NCBI GenBank assembly: GCA_903886275.1
Contig: CAISLN010000128.1
Location: 1 to 64,000, forward strand
DNA from: an uncultured beta proteobacterium
Lineage (GTDB): Bacteria > Pseudomonadota > Gammaproteobacteria > Burkholderiales > Burkholderiaceae_C
Length of the DNA stretch: 64,000 nt
Direction of reading: 5' to 3'
Shown here: piece by piece, positions 9,589-19,331 of the stretch
How the letters are laid out: every line of letters begins with the position of its first letter
Numbering within the stretch: the first letter of the stretch is position 1
The notes under the pieces: generated by a model
What the model was told of the DNA's origin: nothing
Database searches by the model: none
What the model saw: the letters and a program-made list of their open reading frames with translations, nothing else
Made by a program: the position numbers and the translations under genes

Positions 9589-11556
9589 TCAGGCCTTGGA
9601 CAGCTTCACCTGGCTCAACTCTGCAGTCAGGTAGCCGACTGCGGCACCAAATTTGTCCTTGTAGTTCGCCTTGAGCAGTGGGTCTAGCGTTGCCTTTACC
9701 AGGCTGTGTATGCTGCCCCAGTCACCTGGGTGTTGGAAGTTGCTCATGATGTAGGTCCAGCCATTGAGCTCGTCCACCGCATGCAGGCCGGTCGATTCGC
9801 CGCCCGCCGGGATCGACATCACGCGCGACAGCACCTTGGTATCGATGTGGTAGGCCCATAGGAAGTTGTTGACATGCTGGCCACTGTCTTCGCCAATGAA
9901 GAGAGTGCGCATCTTCTCGGAAAACTTGAGGTTGTCCGGGTTGGCAATTTTGTCCGGGTTGGCCTTGTTGCCCAGTGCATCGGCAGCGATGTCTTCGCCT
10001 GTAATCAAGGCCTTGGTATCCACCGGCATCCACTCGCTGTTGATGGCCGCACCCAGGGTGTCCTTCTGGCCGCCCTTGAGGTTCAGTGCCATCACGGCGC
10101 CGGCGTTCAGCGCTGTGCTCAGTGAAATGCCGTTGCCCACGGTGTTGAGCGCATTGCCCGCCACCATGGAAGACTGGCAGTTTTGCAGGGCGGAGTAGGC
10201 CACCTTGTCCTTGATGTTGACGGTGGTGCCTTCCATTTTGGTAAAGCCCATGGAGGCACCCACCAAGCTGGCGTAGCGGTGCGTTTCCAGAAAGGCAGCG
10301 GCCTTTTCCATGCCGGGCATCAACTTGATCCACTCGGTCTTGCCGTTGGCATTGACCTTGGTGTAGGTCGCATCCAAGGGGTCCGCCGTCTTGACATCCA
10401 TGATGTCGGTGGGCTTCAAGGTGTTGGCGAGCTTGTGGATATCGGCGCTGGTGGCTGAGCCCAACTTTATCCAGGTCAGTGCGGCCGCTGCAGCGCTGGG
10501 GTCAAGACTGAAACCGCTGCCCACCTTGGCGACATACAGGGTGCCTGCGGAGAGGTCCTTCTCGGTGTCGGCCACAAAGACGAAGTAGCCGCTGTTGGTG
10601 GCGTCATCGCCCATGAACACGGTGCGGTTGTCCGGCATGACCTGCACCAACTCGTGGGAAATACGACCCATGCAGTAATGCTTTTTGATGGAGCCCGTGC
10701 CATCGGCGTTGACGGTCACCTCTGGCAGATGGCCGTAGTGGTAGGGGTTGGCTGCGGTGGCGCTGCCGTACAGGTTCATGCTGTAGGCTAGGAACTGTGC
10801 ATCGGTTGTGGCGGTGAAGGCATTGGGTTCGTATTCTTCGCTCGACAGGTGCGTGCCCCAAGGCGAGAGGCTGGCGCCACAGGTGATCCACAGGCCATGC
10901 ACGCTGGAGGTGTCCACGTTGTGGTATTTGACCAGCGAGAGCTTGCCGGTTGTGGTGTCTTGGTCCAGCGTCAGCACGGCAATGGGCGAGGGCAGTTTTC
11001 CGTACATGCCGGTCACACCGTCTTGTGCAAGGCTGGTGTATTCAAATTGCACCACGGCAAATACGGTGTTGCCCTTGACGCCGCTGACCTTGGCGCCCGC
11101 CACGCTCAGCAGGGAGGTGCCGTCGGGTGAGTCGGAGAAGTATTGGCGCGCTTTGCTGGGCACGGTGTTATCTGTGATGGGCTGGTTGTAGATGTCGAAA
11201 TAGCCGCCCGCAACAATTTTTCCGCCATTGCCGTCGGACACCAGATCACCGGTGACGAAGAACGGTTGGTAGGCGAGTTTGAAGTCAAGCTTGCTGGCGT
11301 CGCTGAAGGTGGCTGTCATGACGGAGCCGACCGACGTTGTGGCCATGGCAGCCGCATTGGCCAGCGTGGGCGCAGCCATGGAGCTAAAGCTGACGCTACT
11401 GAAGGTCGCACTTGCTGTTGTGGTGGCCGTACTTCCACCGCCGCAGGCTGAAAGCAGCAAACTGCTTCCAGTCGCTGTAGTGGCCAGTGGCAACAAGGGC
11501 ACCCCGGCAAACATTTGTAGCAAACGGCGGCGTGAAGTTTCAGCAATCTGGGTCAT
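9589..11556 (-). CDS. PhoX/DUF839 family alkaline phosphatase, Tat signal
   Basis: SRRRLLQMF Tat-like leader; WITCGASLSPWGTHLSSEEYEPN, FIGEDSGQHVNNFLW motifs of PhoX family. Confidence 0.88.
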   Translation of the reverse strand: MTQIAETSRRRLLQMFAGVPLLPLATTATGSSLLLSACGGGSTATTTASATFSSVSFSSMAAPTLANAAAMATTSVGSVMTATFSDASKLDFKLAYQPFFVTGDLVSDGNGGKIVAGGYFDIYNQPITDNTVPSKARQYFSDSPDGTSLLSVAGAKVSGVKGNTVFAVVQFEYTSLAQDGVTGMYGKLPSPIAVLTLDQDTTTGKLSLVKYHNVDTSSVHGLWITCGASLSPWGTHLSSEEYEPNAFTATTDAQFLAYSMNLYGSATAANPYHYGHLPEVTVNADGTGSIKKHYCMGRISHELVQVMPDNRTVFMGDDATNSGYFVFVADTEKDLSAGTLYVAKVGSGFSLDPSAAAAALTWIKLGSATSADIHKLANTLKPTDIMDVKTADPLDATYTKVNANGKTEWIKLMPGMEKAAAFLETHRYASLVGASMGFTKMEGTTVNIKDKVAYSALQNCQSSMVAGNALNTVGNGISLSTALNAGAVMALNLKGGQKDTLGAAINSEWMPVDTKALITGEDIAADALGNKANPDKIANPDNLKFSEKMRTLFIGEDSGQHVNNFLWAYHIDTKVLSRVMSIPAGGESTGLHAVDELNGWTYIMSNFQHPGDWGSIHSLVKATLDPLLKANYKDKFGAAVGYLTAELSQVKLSKA

Positions 11557-11635
11557 GGAGGTAGGGGTCCTGTGTCGATGCCGGTGACGTTTTTACGTGT
11601 ACCTGCGGTTTAAAAAACCGACTATCGTTCCCTTT

Positions 11636-11653
11636 TGTGACAACGATGTGACG
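11636..11653 (-). promoter_or_regulatory. Candidate Pho box upstream of phoX-like gene
   Basis: Minus strand CGTCACA-TCGT-TGTCACA: two heptamers, 11-bp period, about 80 bp upstream of the start. Confidence 0.55.
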
Positions 11654-11734
11654 CCCCCGTGGCGATTGCTAAACGTACGCGATGGTGTGCGGACAAGGCA
11701 CTTGAGGGACCAAAAAGCGCCTTCAGGCCCGTCT

Positions 11735-12727
11735 TCAGGCCTTGAGCCAGTCGCGCATCAGCGTGTCTTCAAGCACCTGTCGCGCGCCCTTTGCGTCGAG
11801 CTGCATGCAGACATGGGTCAGCGGCACATGGGCCTCCCAGCCCATCTGCGGATAGTTCATATGGCGCCGGCGCAAAATGGTCTGGCCCTGCGCCAGGCCT
11901 TCTACGGCCACCCGTACCCGGCCTGTTTCGAGCGTGAACAGCTCCGGGTTGGTCAGGTAAATAAAGGCCAGCACATCATGGCCAAAGCAGCCGTGGATCT
12001 TGGCCACATGGGGGTACAGGTCGCTGTAAAAGTCGGCATAAAACTTCACTGCATGCAGCAAGGTGTCGGTGGCTGCATGGGCGTGGTGCTTGGCAATGTG
12101 CCCGAACAGGGTTACCGGCAGTATCAGCTGATGGGTCACGTCCAGGCCCACCATGGTGAGCTTCCAGCCCGCGCCAAACACCAAGTCAGCGGCATGGGGG
12201 TCGTTCCAGATATTGGCCTCGGCCACCGGCGACACATTGCCCGGCTCCAGCACCGTGCCGCCCATCAGGATCACCTCTTGCAGCAAAGTGGGCAGCTCGG
12301 GCGCGAGTTGCAAGGCCATGGCCAAGTTGCCCAGCGGGCCCACCGCCACCAGCGTGATTTCACCGGGGTAGGCGCGCGCCCTATCGACGATGAACTGGGC
12401 CGATGCGCGCGGATCCAAGCGGTTGGTGGTGGGCTGGCGCGTTACCAAATTGCCCAGGCCGTCGTCGCCGTGGATGAAGTCGGGCGGTGCCTCCGAGGTC
12501 TTGACCCAGGGCTTGGCCATGCCCATGGTCACCGGTACCTCGTAGCCTGCGATGGCCGTCAGGTACAGCGCATTGATGGCCGCCTGCGCCACCGTGACAT
12601 TGCCAAAGGTGGTGGTCACGCCCACCACCTCCACGCCGGGGTGGGCCAGCGCGTAGTACAGGGCCATGGCGTCGTCTACGCCGGGGTCGGTATCAAAAAT
12701 GACTTTGCGGGGGGGGTGGCTTTGCAT
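11735..12727 (-). CDS. Nucleoside hydrolase
   Basis: KVIFDTDPGVDDAMALYYALAHPGVEVVGVTTTFGN. Confidence 0.93.
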   Translation of the reverse strand: MQSHPPRKVIFDTDPGVDDAMALYYALAHPGVEVVGVTTTFGNVTVAQAAINALYLTAIAGYEVPVTMGMAKPWVKTSEAPPDFIHGDDGLGNLVTRQPTTNRLDPRASAQFIVDRARAYPGEITLVAVGPLGNLAMALQLAPELPTLLQEVILMGGTVLEPGNVSPVAEANIWNDPHAADLVFGAGWKLTMVGLDVTHQLILPVTLFGHIAKHHAHAATDTLLHAVKFYADFYSDLYPHVAKIHGCFGHDVLAFIYLTNPELFTLETGRVRVAVEGLAQGQTILRRRHMNYPQMGWEAHVPLTHVCMQLDAKGARQVLEDTLMRDWLKA

Positions 12728-12736
12728 GGATTTCTT

Positions 12737-12803
12737 AGTGAAAGGCGCACAGGGTGCTTAAGTGAAAGCGCACAGGGTGCTTAAGTGAAGGCGCACAGGG
12801 TGC
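12737..12803. repeat. Imperfect tandem repeat, ~23-24 bp x 2.8
   Basis: agtgaaaggcgcacagggtgctta / agtgaaagcgcacagggtgctta / agtgaaggcgcacagggtgc. Confidence 0.9.
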
Positions 12804-13716
12804 GCAGGGCCGACAGTGCGGCCGCGTGGTTGACATCGGCCTGTTGGTGCACCAGTTCAAGCACCTCGCAGGCCTTTGGAATACTGGACTGCGCGCCCAA
12901 GCGGGTGCAGGCCAGGGCACCGGCGGCACTGGCGTAACGCAGCGCATCGGCCATGCTCTGGCCCTGGCTGAGTGCGGCACTCAAAGCGCCGCAAAAAGTG
13001 TCACCCGCACCGGTGGTGTCTAGCGGCTGGACGGCAAAGGCCGCCTGCAAATGAAGGACTCCCAAATGCCTGGCACAGCAGCCCTGCGAGCCCAGGGTCA
13101 CCACCACGGTAGGTACCTGCAGGCGCTCCAAGCAATCGGCAATGCTGCCCTGGCACTGCGACACCGTGGCCAGCTCGCCCTCGTTGACCAACAAGATGTC
13201 CACTGCGCCGAGCAGCTCGGGCGTCAGTGGGCGCGCCGGTGCGGCATTGAGCACCACCTGCACGCCGGCCGCGCGCGCAGCCAGGGCATAGGCCGTCACC
13301 GCTTCGATGGGAATTTCCAGTTGCAGCAGCAAATGGCCAAAGCCGTCCAATGGCGGCAGGTGTTCAGGGCGCAGGCAACTGTTGGCGCCGGGTGCCACGG
13401 TGATGGCGTTTTCGCCGGCCTCTGAGAGGCAAATAAAGGCAACTCCGGTGGCGTGGTCAGGTGCGCGCAGGGTGTGCATCTGCACCCCCGCACCCTGCAG
13501 GGAGGCTTCCAGCGGCACGGCAAACGCGTCCTCTCCCAATGCCAGCAGCATGTGGGTGGTCACGCCACCAGCGCGGGCACAGGCCACCGCCTGGTTGGCA
13601 CCCTTGCCGCCGGGAAAGGTTTGGAAGTCGCTGCCCAGCACGGTCTCGCCGGGGCTGGGGATATGGTCGGCCCGGACCACGAAGTCCAGGTTGGCGGAGC
13701 CTGCTACCAAAATCAT
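12781..13716 (-). CDS. Ribokinase / PfkB family sugar kinase
   Basis: GSANLDFVVRADHIPSPGETVLGSDFQTFPGGKGANQAVACARAG; PLDTTGAGDTFCGAL. Confidence 0.92.
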   Translation of the reverse strand: MILVAGSANLDFVVRADHIPSPGETVLGSDFQTFPGGKGANQAVACARAGGVTTHMLLALGEDAFAVPLEASLQGAGVQMHTLRAPDHATGVAFICLSEAGENAITVAPGANSCLRPEHLPPLDGFGHLLLQLEIPIEAVTAYALAARAAGVQVVLNAAPARPLTPELLGAVDILLVNEGELATVSQCQGSIADCLERLQVPTVVVTLGSQGCCARHLGVLHLQAAFAVQPLDTTGAGDTFCGALSAALSQGQSMADALRYASAAGALACTRLGAQSSIPKACEVLELVHQQADVNHAAALSALRTLCAFT

Positions 13717-13763
13717 AGGGATCTCCTTGCATTGAGCGCTGTATTGTGCCGTCTAATCCAGAC

Positions 13764-14702
13764 ATGCCTGCTACTCGCAACTCTGTCTATGTCGCCCTGA
13801 TCGGCGGCGCCAATCTGGACATCTCCGCCCACTCCCATGCCCCGCCGGTTGTGGGTGACAGCAACCCCGGGCGCATCCTGTGCAGCCCCGGCGGCGTGGC
13901 CCGCAATGTGGCGGAGAACCTGCATCGCCTGGGTGTGGACGCGCGCCTGCTCAGTGTGCTGGGCGACGACGCCTTTGCCGATGTGTTGCGCCGTGCAGCA
14001 CAGGCCATTGGCCTGAACCTAGAGGCCTGCACCACCTTGCCCGGCCAGCGCTGCGCCACCTATTTGTCGCTGCACGATGTCGATGGCGACATGGGCGTGG
14101 CCATCAACGACATGGGCATTCTGGATCTGCTGACACCAGAGCTGCTGCAGCCCCATGCCGGGCTGATCCAGAATGCCGCCGCTTTGGTGGTGGACTGCAA
14201 TGTGCGCCCCGATGTGCTGCAGTGGCTGTGCCAGAAGCTGGCGCACCCGGTGCTGTTTGCCGAGGCGGTGTCGGTGGCCAAATGCACCAAGCTGCTGCCT
14301 CTCCTGGGGCAACTTCACACCCTCAAGGCCAACGCCCTGGAGGCCCAGGCCCTGAGTGGTCTGCCCATCACCGATGCGCCATCGGCCCGTCACGCGGCGC
14401 TTAGCCTGCACAGTCGCGGCGTGCGCAATGTGGTGATCAGCCTGGGCGCTGCAGGCGTGGCCTGGTGCGATGCCCAGGGTCGCAGCGGCCACCGCGCTGT
14501 GCGCCCGGTGCAGATGGCCAGTGCCACCGGGGCCGGAGACGCGCTGCTCAGCGGCCTGGTCTATGGCTATTTGCACTCCATGCCCATGGACCTGTCGGTT
14601 CAATATGCAATGGCCTGCGCCGAACTCACCTTATCCAGTACATTGGCCAACTCATCTCACCTTACTGTGGCCGCTATCCAAGCGCGCCTGGAACACCTAT
14701 GA
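13764..14702 (+). CDS. PfkB family kinase, probable pseudouridine kinase
   Basis: VALIGGANLDISAHSHAPPVVGDSNPGRILCSPGGVARNVAENLHRLG; ATGAGDALLSG; overlaps psuG start by ATGA. Confidence 0.82.
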   Translation: MPATRNSVYVALIGGANLDISAHSHAPPVVGDSNPGRILCSPGGVARNVAENLHRLGVDARLLSVLGDDAFADVLRRAAQAIGLNLEACTTLPGQRCATYLSLHDVDGDMGVAINDMGILDLLTPELLQPHAGLIQNAAALVVDCNVRPDVLQWLCQKLAHPVLFAEAVSVAKCTKLLPLLGQLHTLKANALEAQALSGLPITDAPSARHAALSLHSRGVRNVVISLGAAGVAWCDAQGRSGHRAVRPVQMASATGAGDALLSGLVYGYLHSMPMDLSVQYAMACAELTLSSTLANSSHLTVAAIQARLEHL

Positions 14703-15619
14703 ACAGCCAAGCCTTTTTGGATATCGCACCCGACGTGCAACACGCCATCGCCACCGGCCGCGCGGTCGTGGCGCTGGAGTCCACCATCATTTCGCATGGC
14801 ATGCCCTATCCGCAAAACGTGGCCACCGCGCTGCAGGTGGAAGAGGAGGTGCGCCAGCATGGCGCCGTGCCCGCCACCATTGCCATCATCAACGGCCGAC
14901 TCAAGGCCGGTCTGTCGCATGGCGATATCGAGCAACTCGGCCGCGCTGGCCACGCTGTCACCAAGGTCAGCCGACGTGACATTCCCTTTATCGTCGCAAG
15001 AGGTGGCCTAGGTGCCACCACCGTGGCGGCCACCATGGTGATTGCCGCCATGGCCGGCATCCGCGTCTTTGCTACCGGCGGCATTGGCGGCGTGCACCGT
15101 GGTGCGCAGGAGAGCTTTGATGTCTCGGCCGATCTGCAGGAGCTGGCCCAGACACCGGTGGCCGTGGTTTGCGCCGGCGCCAAGTCCATCCTCGATTTGC
15201 GCCTGACGCTGGAATACCTGGAGACCCATGGCGTGCCGGTGGTGGGCTACCAGACCGATGCGCTGCCGGCCTTTTTTACCCGCGACAGCGCCTTCTCTGT
15301 GGACTACCGGCTTGATACGCCGGGTGAGATTGCCGCCGTGTTGAAAGCCAAGTGGGCCATGGGCCTGCAAGGCGGCATGGTGGTGGCCAACCCCATCCCC
15401 GCGCAATTTGCCATGCCGCTCGCCGCCATCGACCAGGCCATTGAGCAGGCCTTGCAAGAGGCCAAGCAGCAGGGCATTGCGGGCAAGGCCTCCACGCCCT
15501 TTTTGCTGGCGCGGGTCAACGCGCTCACCGGGGGCGATAGCCTGGCTTCGAATATCCAATTGGTATTGAATAACGCACGCCTGGGCGCAGCCATTGCTGT
15601 GGCCTATCAAAGCCTATAG
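14699..15619 (+). CDS. psuG: Pseudouridine-5'-phosphate glycosidase
   Basis: VALESTIISHGMPYPQNVATALQVEEEVR, GGLGATTVAATM, FATGGIGGVHRGA. Confidence 0.93.
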   Translation: MNSQAFLDIAPDVQHAIATGRAVVALESTIISHGMPYPQNVATALQVEEEVRQHGAVPATIAIINGRLKAGLSHGDIEQLGRAGHAVTKVSRRDIPFIVARGGLGATTVAATMVIAAMAGIRVFATGGIGGVHRGAQESFDVSADLQELAQTPVAVVCAGAKSILDLRLTLEYLETHGVPVVGYQTDALPAFFTRDSAFSVDYRLDTPGEIAAVLKAKWAMGLQGGMVVANPIPAQFAMPLAAIDQAIEQALQEAKQQGIAGKASTPFLLARVNALTGGDSLASNIQLVLNNARLGAAIAVAYQSL

Positions 15620-15667
15620 ATTGCGCTGGGGCGTAAGCCGCGCGCCTTATAGTCTGTACTATCGAAT

Positions 15668-15695
15668 TTTTCTCAACTGAATTTTCTCAACTGAA
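15668..15695 (+). repeat. Perfect 14-bp tandem duplication upstream of BMP-family gene
   Basis: ttttctcaactgaa x2. Confidence 0.9.
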
Positions 15696-15713
15696 ATCAA
15701 CGGAGTGAACTTT

Positions 15714-16694
15714 ATGCAATTCAATAGCAATGTAAAACTAGGTGTTTTGGCTGCAGCCTTGGTCGCGAGTTTCGCCGCCATGGCCGAACCCGCCATCATT
15801 TACGACATGGGTGGCAAGTTTGACAAGTCCTTCAATGAAGCCGCCTACAAGGGCATGGAGCAGTGGAAAAAGGAAAGCGGTAAGAAGTACCTCGAATTCG
15901 AAGTGACCAATGAATCGCAGCGCGAGCAGTCGGTGCGCCGCATGGCCGAAAAGGGCGCCAGCCCCATCATCAGCGTGGGCTTCTCGCAGGCCTCTGCGGT
16001 GGAAAAAATCGCCAAGGAATTTCCCAAGCTCAACTTCGTGATTGTGGACATGGTGGTGGACCTGCCCAATGTGCAGTCCGTGATTTTCAAGGAACAAGAA
16101 GGCAGCTTCCTGGTCGGTGCCATGGCGGCAATGGCCAGCAAGACCGGCAAGGTCGGCTTTGTGGGCGGCATGGATATTCCGCTGATTCGCAAGTTTGAGT
16201 GCGGCTACGAGCAGGGCGCCAAATACGCCAACCCCAAGGCCGAGGTGTTTCAGAACATGACCGGCACCACCGGTGCTGCCTGGAACGACCCGGCCCGTGG
16301 CGGTGAACTGGCCAAGGCCCAATTTGCCAAGGGTGCCGATGTGGTGTTTGCCGCAGCGGGCGGCACCGGCACCGGTGTCTACCAGGCCGCCAAGGACAGC
16401 GGCAAGTTGGCCATTGGTGTGGACAGCAACCAAAACCACCTGCAGCCCGGCACCATGCTGACCTCCATGCTCAAGCGCGTGGATGTGGCAGTCGTCAATG
16501 TCGCCAAGGCCTTCAAGCCCGGCCTCACCGTGCTGGGCCTCAAAGAAGGTGGCGTGGACTACGCCATGGACGAGCACAACGCCAAGCTGGTCAGCGCCGA
16601 CATGAAGAAGAAGGTCGAAGCCATTCGCGCCGACATCGTCAGCGGCAAGATCAAGGTGGCCGACTACATGGCCGACAACGCCTGCAAGTACTGA
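15714..16694 (+). CDS. BMP family ABC transporter substrate-binding protein (nucleoside-type)
   Basis: Signal peptide then PAIIYDMGGKFDKSFNEAAYKGMEQWKKE; GGMDIPLIRKFECGYEQGA. Confidence 0.9.
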   Translation: MQFNSNVKLGVLAAALVASFAAMAEPAIIYDMGGKFDKSFNEAAYKGMEQWKKESGKKYLEFEVTNESQREQSVRRMAEKGASPIISVGFSQASAVEKIAKEFPKLNFVIVDMVVDLPNVQSVIFKEQEGSFLVGAMAAMASKTGKVGFVGGMDIPLIRKFECGYEQGAKYANPKAEVFQNMTGTTGAAWNDPARGGELAKAQFAKGADVVFAAAGGTGTGVYQAAKDSGKLAIGVDSNQNHLQPGTMLTSMLKRVDVAVVNVAKAFKPGLTVLGLKEGGVDYAMDEHNAKLVSADMKKKVEAIRADIVSGKIKVADYMADNACKY

Positions 16695-16701
16695 TCCCTT
16701 G

Positions 16702-18231
16702 ATGACAGAAGCAGCACCGCTGGCGGTGCATATGCGGGGCATCCACAAGCACTTTGGCGCCGTCAAGGCCAATGTGAATGTGGACCTGACCGTGCGCGCA
16801 GGCAGCGTGCACGGCCTGGTGGGTGAAAACGGCGCCGGCAAAAGCACGCTGATGTCGGTGCTCTACGGTTTTTACCAGGCCGATGCCGGTGCCATTTCCG
16901 TGTTTGGCCAAGAGGCCCCAATTCACAACGCCGATGACGCCATTGCCCTCGGTATCGGCATGGTGCACCAGCACTTCATGCTGGTGGACACCTTGAGCGC
17001 GTTGGAAAACGTGATGCTGGGCGCCGAGCCGCATTGGCTGCTGCAGCGCGCAAGCCAACAGGTGCGCGGCAAGCTAGAGGCCCTGATGCAGTCCACGGGA
17101 TTGCATGTGCAACTCGATGCGCTGGTGGGCGATCTGGCCGTGGGCGACCGCCAACGCCTGGAGATTCTCAAGACCCTGTACCGGGGCGCCCGGGTGCTGA
17201 TTCTGGACGAGCCCACTGCGGTGCTGACGCCGCAAGAGGCGCTGCAATTGTTTGAGGTGCTGCGGGGCCTGCGCGCCAATGGCACCACCATCATCCTGAT
17301 TACCCACAAGCTCAAGGAAGTGATGGGCCTGTGCGACTTTGTCACCGTGATGCGGGCCGGCCAGGTGGTGGTGGAGCTGCCGATTGCCGGCGCCAGCATC
17401 GAAGGACTGGCCGAGGCCATGGTGGGACGCAAGGTGCATATCGGCAGGGTAGAAGATGCACACCAGGCCGGTGAGGTGCTGCTGCATGCGGCCCATCTGG
17501 AGGTGCGCGATGCCATGCAGGTGCTGCGCCTGCAGGACGTGGGCCTGCAACTGCGCGCGGGCGAAATCGTCGGTGTGGCCGGTGTCTCGGGCAATGGACA
17601 AAGCGAGTTGCTCGATGTGCTCAGTGGCCTGTTGACGCCCTCCAAGGGCGAGCTCAAGGTGTGCGGCAAGGCCTTTGCGCCCGCGCATTGGCTGGACCCG
17701 CAGACCGCTCGCCAGTTGGGCCTGGCCCATGTGCCCGAAGACCGCCATGCGCGCGCTCTGGTGATGGATTTTGCGGCCTGGGAATCGGCCGTGTTGGGCT
17801 ATGACAGCCTGCCCCAGTATTGCAGTGGCCCTTGGATGCTTCACGCCGCCATGCACCAGGCCACCGACTCCATGATGGAGCGCTTTGATGTGCGCCCGCG
17901 CGACCCCGAGCTGCTGTCGGCCAAGTTTTCCGGTGGCAACCAGCAAAAGCTGGTGCTGGCGCGCGAACTGGGCCAAGCGCCCAAAGTGCTGCTGGTGGGC
18001 CAGCCCACGCGCGGCGTGGATATAGGAGCTATCGAATTTATCTATAGCCAGTTGCGCGCCATGCGCGACGCTGGTTGCGCCCTGCTGGTGGTGTCTAGCG
18101 AACTGGATGAAATTTTGGCCCTGTCGGACCGGGTGATCGTGATGAACCAGGGCCGCATTGCCGGTGAGCTGGCGGTTGCCGATTGCACCGAGGCCGGTCT
18201 GGGTCTGTTGATGACTGGAGCTTCGCAATGA
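16702..18231 (+). CDS. ABC transporter ATP-binding protein (two ABC domains, nucleoside/sugar type)
   Basis: GLVGENGAGKSTLMSVLYGFYQ; ILDEPTAVLTP; FSGGNQQKLVLARELG. Confidence 0.93.
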   Translation: MTEAAPLAVHMRGIHKHFGAVKANVNVDLTVRAGSVHGLVGENGAGKSTLMSVLYGFYQADAGAISVFGQEAPIHNADDAIALGIGMVHQHFMLVDTLSALENVMLGAEPHWLLQRASQQVRGKLEALMQSTGLHVQLDALVGDLAVGDRQRLEILKTLYRGARVLILDEPTAVLTPQEALQLFEVLRGLRANGTTIILITHKLKEVMGLCDFVTVMRAGQVVVELPIAGASIEGLAEAMVGRKVHIGRVEDAHQAGEVLLHAAHLEVRDAMQVLRLQDVGLQLRAGEIVGVAGVSGNGQSELLDVLSGLLTPSKGELKVCGKAFAPAHWLDPQTARQLGLAHVPEDRHARALVMDFAAWESAVLGYDSLPQYCSGPWMLHAAMHQATDSMMERFDVRPRDPELLSAKFSGGNQQKLVLARELGQAPKVLLVGQPTRGVDIGAIEFIYSQLRAMRDAGCALLVVSSELDEILALSDRVIVMNQGRIAGELAVADCTEAGLGLLMTGASQ

Positions 18232-19331
18232 ATGCACCCCTGCCGCGTTGGGCCGATCTGGTGCTGCTGCCCGCCGTCTGTTTGTTGGTGGCCCTGGGCG
18301 TGGCGGCTGCGGTGGTGGCCCTGGTGGGCCAAAGCCCGCTGGAGGTGATGCTTGCCCTGGTACGCGGCGCCTTTGGCACGCTGCGCGGCCTGAGCTATAC
18401 GCTGTACTACGCCACCACCTTTATCTTTACGGGCCTGGCCGTGGCGGTGGCCTTTCATGGTGGCCTCTTCAATATCGGCGGGGAAGGGCAGGCGGTGATG
18501 GGTGGCCTGGGTACCGGCTTGGCCGCCCTCTACCTGTCTGCGAGTTTGCCGGCCTGGGCCATGCTGCCCGTCATGCTGCTGGCCGGTGCGCTGTTTGGCC
18601 TGTTGTGGGCGGCGGTGCCGGCCTATTTGCAGGCCTATCGCGGCAGCCATGTGGTGATCACCACCATCATGTTCAACTTCATTGCCAGCTCCATTCTGGT
18701 GTATTTGCTGGTCAACCACCTGCGGCCCAAGGGCAATATGGCGCTGGAGAGCGCCCTGTTTGCCGAGTCGGCCAAGCTGCCTGGCATGCAGCAGGCCATG
18801 GCCTGGATCGGCGTGGACTGGCCCAATTCGCCGCTCAACCTGAGCCTGCTGCTGGCCCTCCTGGCCTGCGTGGCGGTTTACTTTTTCCTGTGGCGCAGCC
18901 GGGCCGGTTACCGCCTGCGCGCGGTCGGCTCCAGCGCCAGTGCGGCCGAATATGCCGGCATCCGTTCCAAGCACCAGACCTTGATTGCCATGTCGGTGTC
19001 GGGCGCGCTGGCCGGCATGGTCGGCATGAACGAGATTGCCGGAGTCAGCGGCAAGCTGATTTTGGAATTTGTGGGTGGCGCAGGTTTCACCGGCATTGCG
19101 GTGGCGCTGATGGGGCGCAACCACCCCCTGGGAATTATTTTTGCCAGCCTGCTGTTTGGCGCGCTGTTTCAGGGCGGGGCCGAGGTGGCCTTCGATGTGC
19201 CGGGCTTTAGCCGTGACATGGTGGTGATGCTGCAGGGCTTTATCGTGCTGTTCTCGGGCGCAATGACCTATGTGATTGCGCCGCTGGTGGGCGCCATGCT
19301 GCGCCTGGTTCCGGGTGTGCGCTATGGATGA
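18228..19331 (+). CDS. ABC transporter permease (BMP/nucleoside)
   Basis: FHGGLFNIGGEGQAVMGGLG; multiple TM; ATGA overlap with upstream gene. Confidence 0.92.
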   Translation: MNAPLPRWADLVLLPAVCLLVALGVAAAVVALVGQSPLEVMLALVRGAFGTLRGLSYTLYYATTFIFTGLAVAVAFHGGLFNIGGEGQAVMGGLGTGLAALYLSASLPAWAMLPVMLLAGALFGLLWAAVPAYLQAYRGSHVVITTIMFNFIASSILVYLLVNHLRPKGNMALESALFAESAKLPGMQQAMAWIGVDWPNSPLNLSLLLALLACVAVYFFLWRSRAGYRLRAVGSSASAAEYAGIRSKHQTLIAMSVSGALAGMVGMNEIAGVSGKLILEFVGGAGFTGIAVALMGRNHPLGIIFASLLFGALFQGGAEVAFDVPGFSRDMVVMLQGFIVLFSGAMTYVIAPLVGAMLRLVPGVRYG

